From NCBI GenBank assembly GCA_026705345.1, contig JAPPAV010000069.1:1-64000 (forward strand): a stretch of DNA of 64,000 nucleotides, read 5' to 3'. This DNA is from Gammaproteobacteria bacterium (GTDB lineage Bacteria; Pseudomonadota; Gammaproteobacteria; Pseudomonadales; Azotimanducaceae). This document shows, piece after piece, positions 1-9,697 of the stretch. Position numbers and translations under genes: made by a program. Below the pieces are notes generated by a model. It had not been told where the DNA came from, ran no database searches, and was given only the letters and a program-made list of their open reading frames with translations. Every line of letters begins with the position of its first letter. Position 1 is the stretch's first letter.

Positions 1-439
1 GAGTGATGCCGACGCAGACCCCGATGGGTTGCACGAGGCTGTAGGTGTCGATGCCCCGGGCAACGTTCTCCACGGTCTCGCCCATCATGAGCGACGCGAT
101 GCTGCAGGCGTGCTCGACCACCTCGATCCCCCGCCACACTTCGCCGCGGGCATCCTCCCAAGTCTTGCCGGTGTCCCGGCAGAGTTCGCTCGCGATGTCG
201 TCCTGGTGCTCCTTGAGCAGATCCTGGTAGGCGAACAACAGCCGCGCTCGCTCCGGGGTCGGGACCTCGCGCCAAGCGCGAAAGGTCTCCTTAGCGCCCT
301 GAACGGCGCGATCCACTTCGTCGGCGGTGGCGAACGGCACCTCGCAAAGCACTTCCTGGGTGGCGGGATTGGTCACCTCGATGCCGTCGCCGCGGCTCGC
401 GACGAATTCGCCGTCGATGAATAGTTCGAGCTTGTCCAT
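1..439 (-). CDS. mmsA: Methylmalonate-semialdehyde dehydrogenase (CoA-acylating), N-terminal part
   Basis: The gene starts at the ATG at 439 and runs off the left edge, so only about 146 N-terminal residues are present. They read as an aldehyde-dehydrogenase fold start (LFIDGEFVASRGDG, then TNPATQEVLCEVPFAT). The stretch GIDTYSLVQPIGVCVGIT is characteristic of MmsA-type CoA-acylating dehydrogenases and separates them from ordinary aldehyde dehydrogenases. Known members oxidise malonate or methylmalonate semialdehyde to acetyl- or propionyl-CoA in valine, beta-alanine and inositol catabolism. The catalytic cysteine lies outside the window. The gene is downstream of yceH on the same strand, separated by a palindromic element. 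The paralogue iolA would look the same here. Confidence 0.85.
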   Translation of the reverse strand, partial: MDKLELFIDGEFVASRGDGIEVTNPATQEVLCEVPFATADEVDRAVQGAKETFRAWREVPTPERARLLFAYQDLLKEHQDDIASELCRDTGKTWEDARGEVWRGIEVVEHACSIASLMMGETVENVARGIDTYSLVQPIGVCVGIT

Positions 440-464
440 GGGGTCAGTGTGGCGGACTTGGGTG

Positions 465-541
465 GTAGGGGAAAGCCCGGCGTCGGTTCGTCATAGCGGT
501 CGGCCGCGCGTCGCTTCGCAGCGCGTTGGGGCCGCCCCTAC
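465..541. repeat. Palindromic element, copy 1 (GTAGGGG...CCCCTAC ends)
   Basis: A 77 bp stretch begins with GTAGGGG (465-471) and ends with its exact inverse CCCCTAC (535-541). The interior is GC-rich. It fills most of the gap between mmsA and yceH, and the TAG stop of yceH (540-538 on the minus strand) lies inside the right terminus. Three more elements with similar ends occur at 29465, 44822 and 63053. Confidence 0.55.
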
Positions 542-1188
542 GACAACGCCCGTTTGAGCGCGGCCAACTCTGCTTCGAGGGTCTGAACGCGGGCTTCGAG
601 TTCGTCGAGTCGGGTCGACCTCGGCGCGGTGGGAACTGCCGTTCGCTCCTCCGCCGGCACGGAGTCGATCTGGCCGGCGAACAGGTGCACGTATTCGTGG
701 TCGCGTCGGCCCGGTACGCGTGCAAGGCGGGCGACAACCACACCGCCTTCCCGCTCCGGATCAAGCAGACCGGCGAGCGTGTCCGAAACGGCCTCGTTGT
801 CGGCGAAGGTGTGCATGCGCGCCGTTCGCGTGCGCAATTCACCGGGCGTTTGGGACCCACGCAGCAGCAGCACGCAGATCAAGCCGTACTCTTCTGGCGT
901 GAACTGCTGATCGCTGAACGGCGTGTTGCACAGCCGTTGCCGGTACTTCGTGACGCCGGTCCTGAAGTTCTCTTCCCGGGTGACGAACCCCTTGTCCTCA
1001 AGCACACGCGCGGTACGACGTACCGTGTCTTGGTCCAACGACAGCACCGGGTCGCGGCTCGACTTCTGGTTGCAGGCCAGGGTGAGCGCGTTCAGCGTCA
1101 GCGGAAACTGCTCGGGTGTCGTCACCGCCTTCTCCATCAGGCAGCCGACGATGCGGATCTCGTTGACGGTGAGGTTGGGGTTGGCCAT
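538..1188 (-). CDS. yceH: YceH family (DUF480/UPF0502) protein
   Basis: A protein of about 216 residues with the family hallmarks: LTVNEIRIVGCLMEKAVTTP near the N-terminus, PLTLNALTLACNQKSSRDP, then LRGSQTPGELRTRTARM. These are two tandem winged-helix domains. The C-terminus is a short coiled coil (LEARVQTLEAELAALKRAL) typical of the family. The role is unknown; the fold suggests DNA or protein binding in the cytoplasm. I chose the ATG at 1188 because it matches the usual family start and has a GAGGCGG ribosome site upstream; a further 18 in-frame residues exist upstream. The stop codon lies in a palindromic element. Confidence 0.88.
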   Translation of the reverse strand: MANPNLTVNEIRIVGCLMEKAVTTPEQFPLTLNALTLACNQKSSRDPVLSLDQDTVRRTARVLEDKGFVTREENFRTGVTKYRQRLCNTPFSDQQFTPEEYGLICVLLLRGSQTPGELRTRTARMHTFADNEAVSDTLAGLLDPEREGGVVVARLARVPGRRDHEYVHLFAGQIDSVPAEERTAVPTAPRSTRLDELEARVQTLEAELAALKRALS

Positions 1189-1275
1189 GGAGCCGCCTCG
1201 GCGAAAGGCAGCGACGTTAGACAGGCCTAGCCACCGGGTCAACCACGATGTCTACAACCCCTTCGACGTACGTGT

Positions 1276-2001
1276 TCACTCCACGTCGAACCAGTTGATC
1301 GGCATCACGCCGTGCTCCACCAGGTACTGGTTCGCCTTGGAGAAGTGCCGGCAGCCGAAGAAGCCCCGATGGGCGGACAGCGGCGACGGGTGCGGCGACG
1401 TCAGCACGAGGTGACGCGACGTGTCCACCGCCGCGCCCTTCTTCTGGGCGTAGCTGCCCCAGAGCATGAACACCACGTGTCGGCGCTCCCGGTTGACGAT
1501 CTCGACCACGCGGTCGGTGAAGGTCTCCCAGCCGCGGCCCTGGTGGGAGCCGGCGCGGCCGGCGACCACGGTCAATACCGCGTTCAACAGCAGCACGCCT
1601 TGGCGAGCCCAGGGTGCGAGGCAACCCTTCCCCGGTGGGACCGCTCCGTCGTGACGTCCACAGGGCACGTCGTCGTCGGCCATGTCCGTGTTGATTTCCT
1701 CGAAGATATTCAGCAGCGAGGGCGGCAGGGCCACGCCTGACTGCACCGAGAAGCACAGGCCGTGGGCCTGCTTCGGGCCGTGGTAGGGATCCTGGCCGAT
1801 GATGACCACCTTGACCGCTTCAAGGGGCGTCGCGTCAAGGGCTGCGAAGATGTCCTCGCCCCTCGGATAGACGGTCTTCCTCGCCTGCTTCTCCTCCACC
1901 AGGAAGGAACGCAGCCGCACCATGTAGGCGGACTCGAACTCGCCGGCCAGCGCCGCCTTCCACGAGGGTTCGAGCCTCACCCGGTCGGCGGCGGCAGCCA
2001 T
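1276..2001 (-). CDS. ung: Uracil-DNA glycosylase, family 1
   Basis: A 241-residue protein that removes uracil from DNA at the first step of base-excision repair. The water-activating motif GQDPYHGP is intact at about residues 69-76. ARQGVLLLNAVLTV and the minor-groove loop HPSPLSAHRGFFGC near the C-terminus are also intact. Compared with the common enzyme there is a small insertion before the ARQGV block (DDDVPCGRHDGAVPPGKG). The gene is the last of the recJ-prfB-lysS-ung series. Its ATG overlaps the lysS TAA by one base (TAATG), so translational coupling to lysS is likely. Confidence 0.95.
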   Translation of the reverse strand: MAAAADRVRLEPSWKAALAGEFESAYMVRLRSFLVEEKQARKTVYPRGEDIFAALDATPLEAVKVVIIGQDPYHGPKQAHGLCFSVQSGVALPPSLLNIFEEINTDMADDDVPCGRHDGAVPPGKGCLAPWARQGVLLLNAVLTVVAGRAGSHQGRGWETFTDRVVEIVNRERRHVVFMLWGSYAQKKGAAVDTSRHLVLTSPHPSPLSAHRGFFGCRHFSKANQYLVEHGVMPINWFDVE

Positions 2002-3497
2002 TACGATTCATCGCCTCCCGTGCCCCGCAATTGCGGGAACAACACCACGTCGCGGATCGTCGACGAGTCGGTCAGCAACATCGCCAGGCGGTCGATGCCG
2101 ATGCCCTCGCCTGCCGTCGGCGGCATGCCGTGTTCGAGTGCCGCGAGGAATTCCTTGTCGTAGTGCATCGCTTCCAGATCGCCACGGTTCTTGAGTTCCG
2201 CCTGCCGGGCGAAGCGGTCCGCCTGCTCCTCCGGATCGTTCAGCTCGCTGAAGCCGTTGGCGATCTCTCGTCCCGCGACGAACAGTTCGAAGCGATCGGT
2301 GAGGCGCGGGTCGTCCGCACTCTTCCTGGCGAGCGGCGAAACCTCTATCGGGTACTGGGTGATGAACGTCGGCTCAATGAGATTCGCCTCCACGCGCGCC
2401 TCGAATGTCTCCATCAGCACCCGGCCCCAACCCCAGGCCGACTCGACGGGGATGTTCAGGGCCCGGGCCAATTCGCCGAGCCTGGCTTCATCCATGAGGT
2501 CGCCTTCCGCGATGCCTATCTCGGTGGCCACGGCGGACGTCATCCGTTGCCTGGGGATCGCGGGTCCGAAGTCGATCTCGCGACCCTCGAAGGTGAGGGA
2601 GGTGCCGCCGCGGATGTCCCGGATCAACTCGCGCAGCAGTTCTTCGGTGAGATCCATGAGGTCGACGTAGTCCGCGAAGGCCTGGTAGAACTCCACCGTC
2701 GTGAACTCCGGGTTGTGCCGGGGCGAGAGGCCCTCGTTCCGGAAGCAGCGGTTGATCTCGTAGACCCGCTCGAAGCCGCCGACCACCAGCCGCTTCAAGT
2801 ACAACTCCGGCGCGACGCGCAGGTAGAGCTTCGTGTCGAGCGCGTTGTGGTGCGTCACGAAGGGCCGGGCCGTTGCGCCGCCGGGTATCGGGTGCATCAT
2901 CGGCGTCTCGACTTCCAGGAATCCCCGTTCGTCGAAGAAGCGGCGCATGGCCGTCACGAGCCGGGCCCGGGTGCGGAATACCTGACGCGACTCCTCGTTG
3001 ACGATGAGATCGAGGTGACGTTGCCGGTAGCGGAGCTCCTGGTCCGAGAGCCGGTGGTGCTTCTCCGGCAGGGGCTTGAGCGACTTGACGAGCAGCCCGA
3101 CCTCGCTGGCATGAACGGTGAGTTCACCCGTATTGGTCTTCATCACGGTGCCGCGGACTCCGGCGATGTCGCCGAGGTCCCACAGTCTTCGGAAGTCGGC
3201 ATAGGCGTCCTCGCCCACGTCGTCCCGGCGGACGTAGCACTGGATCCGACCGCTCAAGTCTTCCAAGGTGATGAAACTCGCTTTGCCCATGACCCGGCGC
3301 AGCATCACGCGCCCTGCCACGGCGGCCTCGACGGGCGCCTCGGCAAGGGCCTCCTTGCTCAAGTCGCCGTATGCGATCGCCAGCTCGGCCGCAAGGTCCT
3401 CCCGGCGGAACGTATTCGGGTAGGCATCGCCCCGGCGGCGGAGTTCGCCGAGCTTGCGTCGGCGCTGATCCGCCTCGTTGCGGGAATCGTCGCTCAT
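2001..3497 (-). CDS. lysS: Lysyl-tRNA synthetase, class II
   Basis: A 498-residue cytoplasmic enzyme charging tRNA-Lys. An N-terminal OB-fold anticodon domain (about 55-150, including [19 protein letters not shown]) is followed by the class II core: motif 1 near [15 protein letters not shown], motif 2 around [19 protein letters not shown], and motif 3 near the C-terminus ([11 protein letters not shown]). The length is normal. The start codon overlaps the prfB stop (ATGA), and the stop overlaps the ung start. The order prfB-lysS is the conserved gammaproteobacterial one and indicates co-transcription with recJ and prfB. Confidence 0.97.
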   Translation of the reverse strand: MSDDSRNEADQRRRKLGELRRRGDAYPNTFRREDLAAELAIAYGDLSKEALAEAPVEAAVAGRVMLRRVMGKASFITLEDLSGRIQCYVRRDDVGEDAYADFRRLWDLGDIAGVRGTVMKTNTGELTVHASEVGLLVKSLKPLPEKHHRLSDQELRYRQRHLDLIVNEESRQVFRTRARLVTAMRRFFDERGFLEVETPMMHPIPGGATARPFVTHHNALDTKLYLRVAPELYLKRLVVGGFERVYEINRCFRNEGLSPRHNPEFTTVEFYQAFADYVDLMDLTEELLRELIRDIRGGTSLTFEGREIDFGPAIPRQRMTSAVATEIGIAEGDLMDEARLGELARALNIPVESAWGWGRVLMETFEARVEANLIEPTFITQYPIEVSPLARKSADDPRLTDRFELFVAGREIANGFSELNDPEEQADRFARQAELKNRGDLEAMHYDKEFLAALEHGMPPTAGEGIGIDRLAMLLTDSSTIRDVVLFPQLRGTGGDES

Positions 3498-4592
3498 ACG
3501 CCGGCCTTCAGGCTGGCTTCCATGAACTCGTCCAGATCTCCGTCCAGCACGTTGCCGGGATCGAAGCGCTCGACCTCGGTGCGCAGATCCTTGACCCGTG
3601 ACTGGTCGAGTACGTAGGAGCGGATCTGGTTGCCCCAGCCGATGTCCACCTTGGCATCTTCTATGGCCTGCTGTTCTTCACGGCGCTTGGCGAGTTCCAC
3701 CTCGAAGAGCTTGGCCCGAAGTTGCTTGTACGCCCGGTCCCGGTTCTGGTGCTGGGAGCGTTCGCTCTGGCACTGCACCACCACCCCGGTGGGCAGATGG
3801 GTGAGCCGCACGGCCGAGTCCGTCCGGTTGACGTGCTGGCCGCCCGCGCCGCTCGCCCGGTACGTATCGGTGCGAACGTCCCCCGGGTCGATGTCGATCA
3901 CGATGTCATCGTTGATTTCGGCCGAGACGAAGACCGACGCGAAGGACGTGTGGCGGCGGTTGCCCGCATCGAACGGCGATTTACGCACGAGCCGATGGAC
4001 CCCGGTCTCGGTGCGCAACCAGCCGTACGCGTATTCGCCGCCGAACTGCACGGTGGCGCTTTTGACGCCCGCCACTTCGCCCGCCGACACCTCGACCAGG
4101 TCCGTTCGGAAGCCCCGCTTCTCGCCCCAGCGCAGGTACATGCGCAAGAGCATCTCCGCCCAGTCCTGGGCTTCGGTACCGCCGGAACCCGCCTGGATAT
4201 CGAGAAACGCGTTGGACCCGTCCTGCTCGCCCTGGAACATGCGGTGGAATTCAAGCTCCGCGAGGCGGCGCTGCAAGTCCGACAGTTCCTCCTCGATGTC
4301 GTCCAAGGCCTCCGCGTCGTTCTCGGCGGCAGCCAGGTCCGCGAGGTCCGCCAGGTCGGCAAGCGTCGTTCCCAAATATTCGAGTCCGTTGACCACTCTC
4401 TGCAGCGAAGACTGTTCCCTTCCTAAGGTCTGGGCGCGATCCGGCTCGTTCCAGAGTTCCGGATCGGCGAGTTCGCGCTCGACCTCCTCTAGGCGTTCCC
4501 TTTTCGACGCGTAGTCAAAGATACCCCCGTAGCGCTTCGGTGCGCCCCGCGAGGGACTTCAATGTCTCGCGAATGGAGGTGACTTCAGCCAT
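3494..4592 (-). CDS. prfB: Peptide chain release factor 2 with programmed +1 frameshift
   Basis: RF2 terminates translation at UGA and UAA. The gene starts at the ATG at 4592; codon 26 is an in-frame TGA (4517-4515). The protein is completed only by slipping +1 on the CTT before it, after which the frame reads [20 protein letters not shown] and continues to the stop at 3494. With the shift the product is 365 residues, the same as E. coli RF2. The peptidyl-hydrolysis motif GGQ (in [18 protein letters not shown]) and the UGA-specificity motif SPF (in [15 protein letters not shown]) are intact. It lies 39 bp downstream of recJ and overlaps lysS. Annotators that ignore the shift would start it at the GTG at 4396 and lose 65 residues. 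Confidence 0.97.
4514..4529 (-). promoter_or_regulatory. RF2 autoregulatory +1 frameshift site
   Basis: The minus strand reads CGGGGGTATCTTTGAC. It contains an internal Shine-Dalgarno-like GGGGG, three bases before the slippery CTT, then the poor-context stop TGA followed by C. This is essentially the E. coli prfB element: low RF2 makes the ribosome pause at UGA and slip forward, restoring RF2 synthesis. The position (codon 25/26) is also conserved. Confidence 0.95.
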
Positions 4593-4631
4593 GGGTGCTC
4601 GGGTTCGGTCGGAATCGCGGGATTCTACCAG

Positions 4632-6359
4632 TCAGCAACTCTCGAGTTGCACGATCTCAAGCTGTAGCGTGTCGGCACCCCCGTAGTCGTTGATGCCCAG
4701 CATGTAGACCGCCCGCACCCTATTTCCGGGCGTTGGCTCGGTGTTGAAGGCGATGGCATCCACGACCCGCGTGTCCTGTTTGAGAGCGAGCTTCAAGTGG
4801 TGTTCGCCCACCACGCGTTGCATCACGACATCGAATTCGCCGTGAAACGAAGGTTCTTCGAAGCCCTGGCCCCAAGGCCCGTGGGCAGCAACCAGCCGGG
4901 CGTTGTCGATCTTCATGTCCGCGTCGGCTAGTTCGCCGTCCGTGACGATGACCCCGGCAAGGTCGCGTTCACTGACCCGTTTCGCGACGACCTCGTTGAA
5001 GGCGTGCTGAAAGCGTGGCAGGTGGGCGTGGCGTATGGTCAACCCGGCGGCCATGGCGTGCCCGCCGAAGGGACCGACCAGACCCGGGCGCCGGGTCGCG
5101 CATTCCGCGATGGCATCGCGGATATGCAAGCCGGGGATCGACCGCGCCGAACCCTTGAGGTCACCCGGCGATGACGGACCGGCATCGGCGAACACGATCG
5201 CCGGACGATGGTAGCGTTCGCGCATCCGACCCGCGACGATTCCGATCACGCCTTGATGCCAGTTTTGCTGGTAGACGCAGATCGCCACGTCGTCGCCGAT
5301 CTCGCCATCCAACATGCCAGTCGCTTCGTCGACCATGCCGGCTTCGATGTCACGGCGCTCCCGGTTGATCTCGTCCAACCGCTCGGCAAGGGTCCGGGCC
5401 GAGCGGTCGTCGTCCGCCAAGAGGCATTGAATGCCGATGGACATGTCCTCGAGCCGGCCGGCGGCATTGAGCCGCGGCCCCATGGCGAAACCGAGATCCT
5501 TGGCACTCAGGTTACTCGCCGCACGACCGGACACCTCCACCAGAGCACGGATCCCGGGTCGCGTCCTGTCCCCGCGAATACGTCTCAAGCCCTGGTGGAC
5601 GAGGATGCGGTTGTTGCGGTCCAAGGGCACGACGTCGGCCACGGTGCCCAGCGCCACCAGATCCAGCCAGTTGGCGAGATTGGGCTCGGCGATCCCGCGA
5701 CTCTCGAAGTGACCCAGCGTCCTCAACCGCCGGCGCACCGCGCCCATCACGTAGAAGGCAACACCAACGCCGGCAAGATTGGGACTGGGAAACGCCGATT
5801 CCGCCATGTTCGGATTGACGATCGCACGGGCGGCGGGAAGTTCGTCGCCGGGAAGGTGGTGGTCCGTAACGACCACGTCCACCCCGTTGTCCCGGGCGAG
5901 CGCCACACCGTCCACACTCGACACGCCGTTGTCGACCGTGACGATGACCTCGGGCGATCGCTTCAACGCCGCCTCGACGAGCTCCGGGGATAGCCCGTAG
6001 CCGTACTCGAAACGGTTCGGCACCACGAAGTCCACGCCACCCGCTCCCATCGCCCGCAGCGCGGACACGCACAGGGCCGATGCCGTCGCGCCATCGGCAT
6101 CGAAGTCGCCGGCAATCAGGATGCGTTCGTTCTGCACAACAGCCGCGGCGAGGCGGTCTGCGGCAACATCGATTCCCGGCAGCGCGTCGGGGGAGTGGAT
6201 TTGGTTGAGCGACAGATCCAGATCGGACGTGGCCGCCATACCGCGCGCGGCCAAAGCGTCGCGCAGGAAAGCCGGCAGCTTCGAATCGAGTTGGGACGGC
6301 CGCTTGGGCCGGGATTCGACGATCAACGGATTTGCGGTTCGAGGGCGAGAACCAACCAT
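4632..6359 (-). CDS. recJ: Single-stranded-DNA-specific 5'-3' exonuclease RecJ
   Basis: A 575-residue DHH-superfamily nuclease acting in RecF-pathway recombination, mismatch repair and base-excision repair. Metal-binding motifs are visible in order: ILIAGDFDADGATA (motif I), VIVTVDNGVSS, the DHH motif itself (VVVTDHHLPGDELP), and the DHHA1 domain signature GPFGGHAMAAGLTI near residues 440-455. The C-terminal OB-fold region ends at QLEIVQLESC. Length matches the family. It is the first gene of the recJ-prfB-lysS-ung run and is divergent from the thioredoxin-like gene at 6465. In related genomes thrC or dsbC lies immediately upstream; here neither does. Confidence 0.96.
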   Translation of the reverse strand: MVGSRPRTANPLIVESRPKRPSQLDSKLPAFLRDALAARGMAATSDLDLSLNQIHSPDALPGIDVAADRLAAAVVQNERILIAGDFDADGATASALCVSALRAMGAGGVDFVVPNRFEYGYGLSPELVEAALKRSPEVIVTVDNGVSSVDGVALARDNGVDVVVTDHHLPGDELPAARAIVNPNMAESAFPSPNLAGVGVAFYVMGAVRRRLRTLGHFESRGIAEPNLANWLDLVALGTVADVVPLDRNNRILVHQGLRRIRGDRTRPGIRALVEVSGRAASNLSAKDLGFAMGPRLNAAGRLEDMSIGIQCLLADDDRSARTLAERLDEINRERRDIEAGMVDEATGMLDGEIGDDVAICVYQQNWHQGVIGIVAGRMRERYHRPAIVFADAGPSSPGDLKGSARSIPGLHIRDAIAECATRRPGLVGPFGGHAMAAGLTIRHAHLPRFQHAFNEVVAKRVSERDLAGVIVTDGELADADMKIDNARLVAAHGPWGQGFEEPSFHGEFDVVMQRVVGEHHLKLALKQDTRVVDAIAFNTEPTPGNRVRAVYMLGINDYGGADTLQLEIVQLESC

Positions 6360-6464
6360 GTCGCAAACACCTGTCCCATTTCAAGCGACCGTGACTATTG
6401 AATCCCGGCGACCTGCAGACGGCGTCGTTTGACGGGCCTCAAGGGGATGGTTAGGGTTTGACCG

Positions 6465-6986
6465 ATGAGGAGCTGGACAACCCTTCTCGCCTCGGCTGCG
6501 TTTCTGTTCGCGACGGCGGCCCTTGCGGTTCCCGAGGTCGGCGATGCCCCCCCGTCGTATCTCGGCAAGGACCGTCAAGGTAAGAAGGTCAGGCTCAAGG
6601 ACCTTCACGGCAAGGTCGTCATCGTGACCTTTTGGGCAAGCTGGTGCCCGCCCTGCCGCAAGGAACTACCCGTCTTGGAAACGCTCCAACAGCACGCCGG
6701 GCGCGACCGTGTCCGCGTCATTGCGATCAACATCGAGCAACCCAGGGCCTACCGACCCATGGAGCGTCGGCTCAAGGACTACACGATGACGCTGATCAAC
6801 GACTACAACGGACGAACCAAGAAACGATTCGGCGTCTCGGGCATTCCGCACCTCGTCATGATCAAGAAGGACGGGACGGTGGCCGCCATCAAGCGGGGCT
6901 ACACCGAGAAGATGGTTCCGGCCATGATCGATGAAGTGAACGCCCTGATGCGTTCCGAATACGCAGCGGTTGCCGAAGCGCCGTAA
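6465..6986 (+). CDS. TlpA/ResA-like periplasmic thioredoxin
   Basis: A 173-residue protein with a signal peptide (hydrophobic residues 5-21, cleavage likely after ALA). A thioredoxin fold follows with the redox site WASWCPPC (Cys61 and Cys64) and the cis-proline loop SGIPHLV. This is a TlpA-type reductant or AhpC-TSA-like protein facing the periplasm. Known relatives reduce cysteines of apocytochromes or other periplasmic proteins; the partner here is not evident. It is the first gene of a short plus-strand block inserted between recJ and hom. Confidence 0.88.
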   Translation: MRSWTTLLASAAFLFATAALAVPEVGDAPPSYLGKDRQGKKVRLKDLHGKVVIVTFWASWCPPCRKELPVLETLQQHAGRDRVRVIAINIEQPRAYRPMERRLKDYTMTLINDYNGRTKKRFGVSGIPHLVMIKKDGTVAAIKRGYTEKMVPAMIDEVNALMRSEYAAVAEAP

Positions 6987-7047
6987 TCAACCGTTCGCGC
7001 CGCAGGCATGTCCCGTAGGCGCTTGCCGCAATACCACGGAGGGAACC

Positions 7048-8259
7048 ATGGAGATCACCGGAGTCGACACCTTCGTCGTGGATGCCGGGTGGCGTCCGTG
7101 GCAATTCGTGGCCGTTCGGACCGACGAAGGCATCACCGGCTACGGCGAGTGCTCGGACGGCCGCATGCCGTACAGCGTCGTCGGATCCGCCAAGGAGTTC
7201 GAGACGATTCTCCTTGGCCACGACCCGCGTCCCGTTGAGGCCCGCTACTGGGACATGTACCGCATGGCTCGTCAAAGTCCCGGCGGCATCGCGGCCAAGG
7301 CCATCGCCGGCATTGAACTGGCCCTGTGGGACATCAAGGCCAAGGCGCTGGGTGTTCCGGTCTACGAATTGTTCGGTGGGCCCTTGAGGACGCGACAGCG
7401 GGTCTATTGGTCGCACTGCGGTTCGTCCCGGGCCGGGAACCACGAGATCATCGGCGTGCCGGCGCTCAAGACCTGGGACGACATCACGAACCTCGGGCAC
7501 GAAGTCGTCGCCCGCGGCTTCACCGCATTGAAGACCAACATCGTCTATCCCGGCGAGGTCGCCCGCACCTACCGCGGTGGATTCGGCGGCGGCGAGGGCA
7601 CCACCGACGGCACGGTGGACAATGCCACCATCGACCATATCCGCACGCTGATCGGCACCTTCCGCGACGCCGTCGGTCCGGACGTCGACATCGCCTTGGA
7701 CCTCAACTTCAACTTCCGGGTCGAAGCCGCCAAGCGCATCTGCCGGGCGCTGGAAGACATGCGCATGATGTGGGTGGAAGTGGACATGTACGAACCCGAC
7801 GGGCTGCGCGAGGTTCGCGAGTCGACCAGCGTGACCATCTGTTCGGGCGAGAACCTGTTCACGTCAAGGGACTACCGGCGCTACTTCGAGGCCCGGTCCA
7901 TGGATGTCTGCATGGTGGACGTACCCTGGAACGGCTTCGCCAACTCGAAGCGCGTGGCGGACATGGCGGAGACCTTCGAGATCAACTGCGCCCCCCACAA
8001 CTACTACAGCCACCTGTCCACCCTGCACTCGCTCCATCTCTGCGCGGTGATTCCGAACGTCCGCATCTCGGAGATCGACATCGACGACGTGCCGTGGAAG
8101 GACGACCTCGTCACCAAGTCGCTTGAATTCGATCAGGGTCGCGTGGCGATCCCCGACCGGCCGGGCTGGGGCGCGGATCTCAACGAGGACGTAGCCCGGG
8201 AGCACGTCTGGGCCCGGGGCCGACCGCCGGGGTACTGGTCCGGATCCCCCAAGGCATAG
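7048..8259 (+). CDS. Enolase-superfamily (mandelate racemase/muconate lactonizing) enzyme
   Basis: A 403-residue protein starting at the ATG at 7048 behind a strong ACGGAGGGAACC site. The N-terminal capping domain (about 1-115) ends in GIELALWDIKAKALGVPVYE. The barrel carries the metal ligands expected for the superfamily: Asp in ALDLNFNF, Glu in WVEVDMYE and Glu in CSGENLF. A histidine lies in APHNYYSHLS. It resembles the galactonate dehydratase/RspA-like branch, which dehydrates sugar acids, but the substrate cannot be fixed from sequence alone. Location just upstream of pyruvate kinase (11 bp) suits sugar-acid catabolism feeding pyruvate; that link is inference. Confidence 0.85.
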   Translation: MEITGVDTFVVDAGWRPWQFVAVRTDEGITGYGECSDGRMPYSVVGSAKEFETILLGHDPRPVEARYWDMYRMARQSPGGIAAKAIAGIELALWDIKAKALGVPVYELFGGPLRTRQRVYWSHCGSSRAGNHEIIGVPALKTWDDITNLGHEVVARGFTALKTNIVYPGEVARTYRGGFGGGEGTTDGTVDNATIDHIRTLIGTFRDAVGPDVDIALDLNFNFRVEAAKRICRALEDMRMMWVEVDMYEPDGLREVRESTSVTICSGENLFTSRDYRRYFEARSMDVCMVDVPWNGFANSKRVADMAETFEINCAPHNYYSHLSTLHSLHLCAVIPNVRISEIDIDDVPWKDDLVTKSLEFDQGRVAIPDRPGWGADLNEDVAREHVWARGRPPGYWSGSPKA

Positions 8260-8270
8260 CTTCATCGACA

Positions 8271-9692
8271 ATGGCTGCCACGCGCCGCAAGACCAAGATC
8301 ATCTGCACGGTGGGGCCGGCGACGGCCTCCTACGAGGGCATCGAGCGGCTCTACGAAGCCGGCATGTCGGTGGTACGCCTCAACATGTCCCATGCGAGCC
8401 AAGACGAGGCGGCGGAGATCATCCATTGGATAAAGACCTTGAACCGCAAGGTCCGCTATCCCATGCCGATCATGCTGGATACCCAAGGCCCGGAGATCCG
8501 GACCGGACCCCTCGACGAGCCCCTGGCGTTACACGCCGGGCAGAAGGTCTTCCTCGACGTCACTCCGCAACCCGCCACCGACGTGCCGTCCATTGCGGTG
8601 AACTATCCCGGGCTCGCCGACGCGGTGGCGGTCGGCGACCGCGTCAGGCTCGACAACGGGCTCATCAACGTGAGCGTCACGGCCCGCACCAACGGCCGGC
8701 TCGAATGCCGGGTCGCCGACGGCGGCATGCTGGGCAGCCGCAAACACGTCAATCTTCCCGGCGTCGCCGTCAATCTGGCGTCGATCACCGACAAGGATCG
8801 GGACGACATCGCGTTCGGCGTCGCGGAGGAGATCGACTTCATTGCACTGTCGTTCGTCAGATCCGCCCACGACATTGCCGAACTGCGCAAGTTGCTCGGT
8901 CCAAGGGCCGGCCGGGTGATCCAGGTGATCGCAAAGATCGAGAACACCGAGGGCGTGCGCAACGCCGAGGAGATCGCGCAGGCCGCGGACGCCGTCATGG
9001 TGGCCCGGGGCGATCTGGGTATCGAGACCGACATCGCGACACTGCCCATCGTGCAACGCCGCCTGGCGGAGAATTGCGCCCGTCTGGGCAAGCGCTGCAT
9101 CGTCGCCACGCACCTCATGGAGTCGATGATAGAGAACCCCATTCCGACCCGTGCCGAGGTCACCGATGTGGCCAACGCCGTGTACGAGGGTGCGGACGCC
9201 ATCATGCTGTCAGGTGAAACCAGCATCGGTGCCTATCCGTACCGTTGCGTCGAGCAACTCGCCAACATCGCCGAGGCGAGCGAGCGCCAGCGCGGCTTCT
9301 CGTTGCACGAGTCGTTGGCCAACGACACCGCCAAGCAGCACCTCGCCACCTCCGCGGCGCGGCTTGCCGAAGCGATTCACGCTGCCGGCATCGTGGTCAT
9401 CACGCGGCGAGGCATCACCGCCGACCTCATGACCAACTGCCATCCCGACCGGGTGCCGATTTTCGCGTTCACGAATACCAGCCAGACACGCCGGCGACTG
9501 ATGCTGAACCGGGGCGTTTTCGCCTATCGCACCTCGTTCAGCAACGACCCCGAGAAGACGATCCAGACCGCCTTCGCGGTCCTTCGGGAGCGCGAGGGCA
9601 TCGGCCCGGACGAATCCGTCGTGGTGATTTCCGACGTGCTGGCCGAGAGGGCGGTGGACGCAATTCAGCTGCGCAAGGTGGGCACGGGCTAG
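8271..9692 (+). CDS. pyk: Pyruvate kinase
   Basis: A 473-residue enzyme transferring phosphate from phosphoenolpyruvate to ADP. Visible signatures: RKTKIICTVGPAT at the N-terminus, VVRLNMSHAS with the active-site Arg/Asn, LDTQGPEIRTG, the catalytic-lysine block VIAKIENTEGVRNAEEI, and VARGDLGIE. The C-terminal regulatory domain runs from about residue 345. Length is normal for a bacterial PykA/PykF type. It is convergent with hom, with only five bases between the two stop codons, so no separate terminator fits between them. Confidence 0.95.
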   Translation: MAATRRKTKIICTVGPATASYEGIERLYEAGMSVVRLNMSHASQDEAAEIIHWIKTLNRKVRYPMPIMLDTQGPEIRTGPLDEPLALHAGQKVFLDVTPQPATDVPSIAVNYPGLADAVAVGDRVRLDNGLINVSVTARTNGRLECRVADGGMLGSRKHVNLPGVAVNLASITDKDRDDIAFGVAEEIDFIALSFVRSAHDIAELRKLLGPRAGRVIQVIAKIENTEGVRNAEEIAQAADAVMVARGDLGIETDIATLPIVQRRLAENCARLGKRCIVATHLMESMIENPIPTRAEVTDVANAVYEGADAIMLSGETSIGAYPYRCVEQLANIAEASERQRGFSLHESLANDTAKQHLATSAARLAEAIHAAGIVVITRRGITADLMTNCHPDRVPIFAFTNTSQTRRRLMLNRGVFAYRTSFSNDPEKTIQTAFAVLREREGIGPDESVVVISDVLAERAVDAIQLRKVGTG

Positions 9693-9697
9693 CCTCC

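Noticed and set aside
2031-3617. A 528-codon plus-strand open frame opposite lysS
   Set aside because: It is fully antisense to lysS and prfB, which have clear motifs; its sequence is the low-complexity His/Val/Glu/Arg type produced by GC-rich antisense frames.
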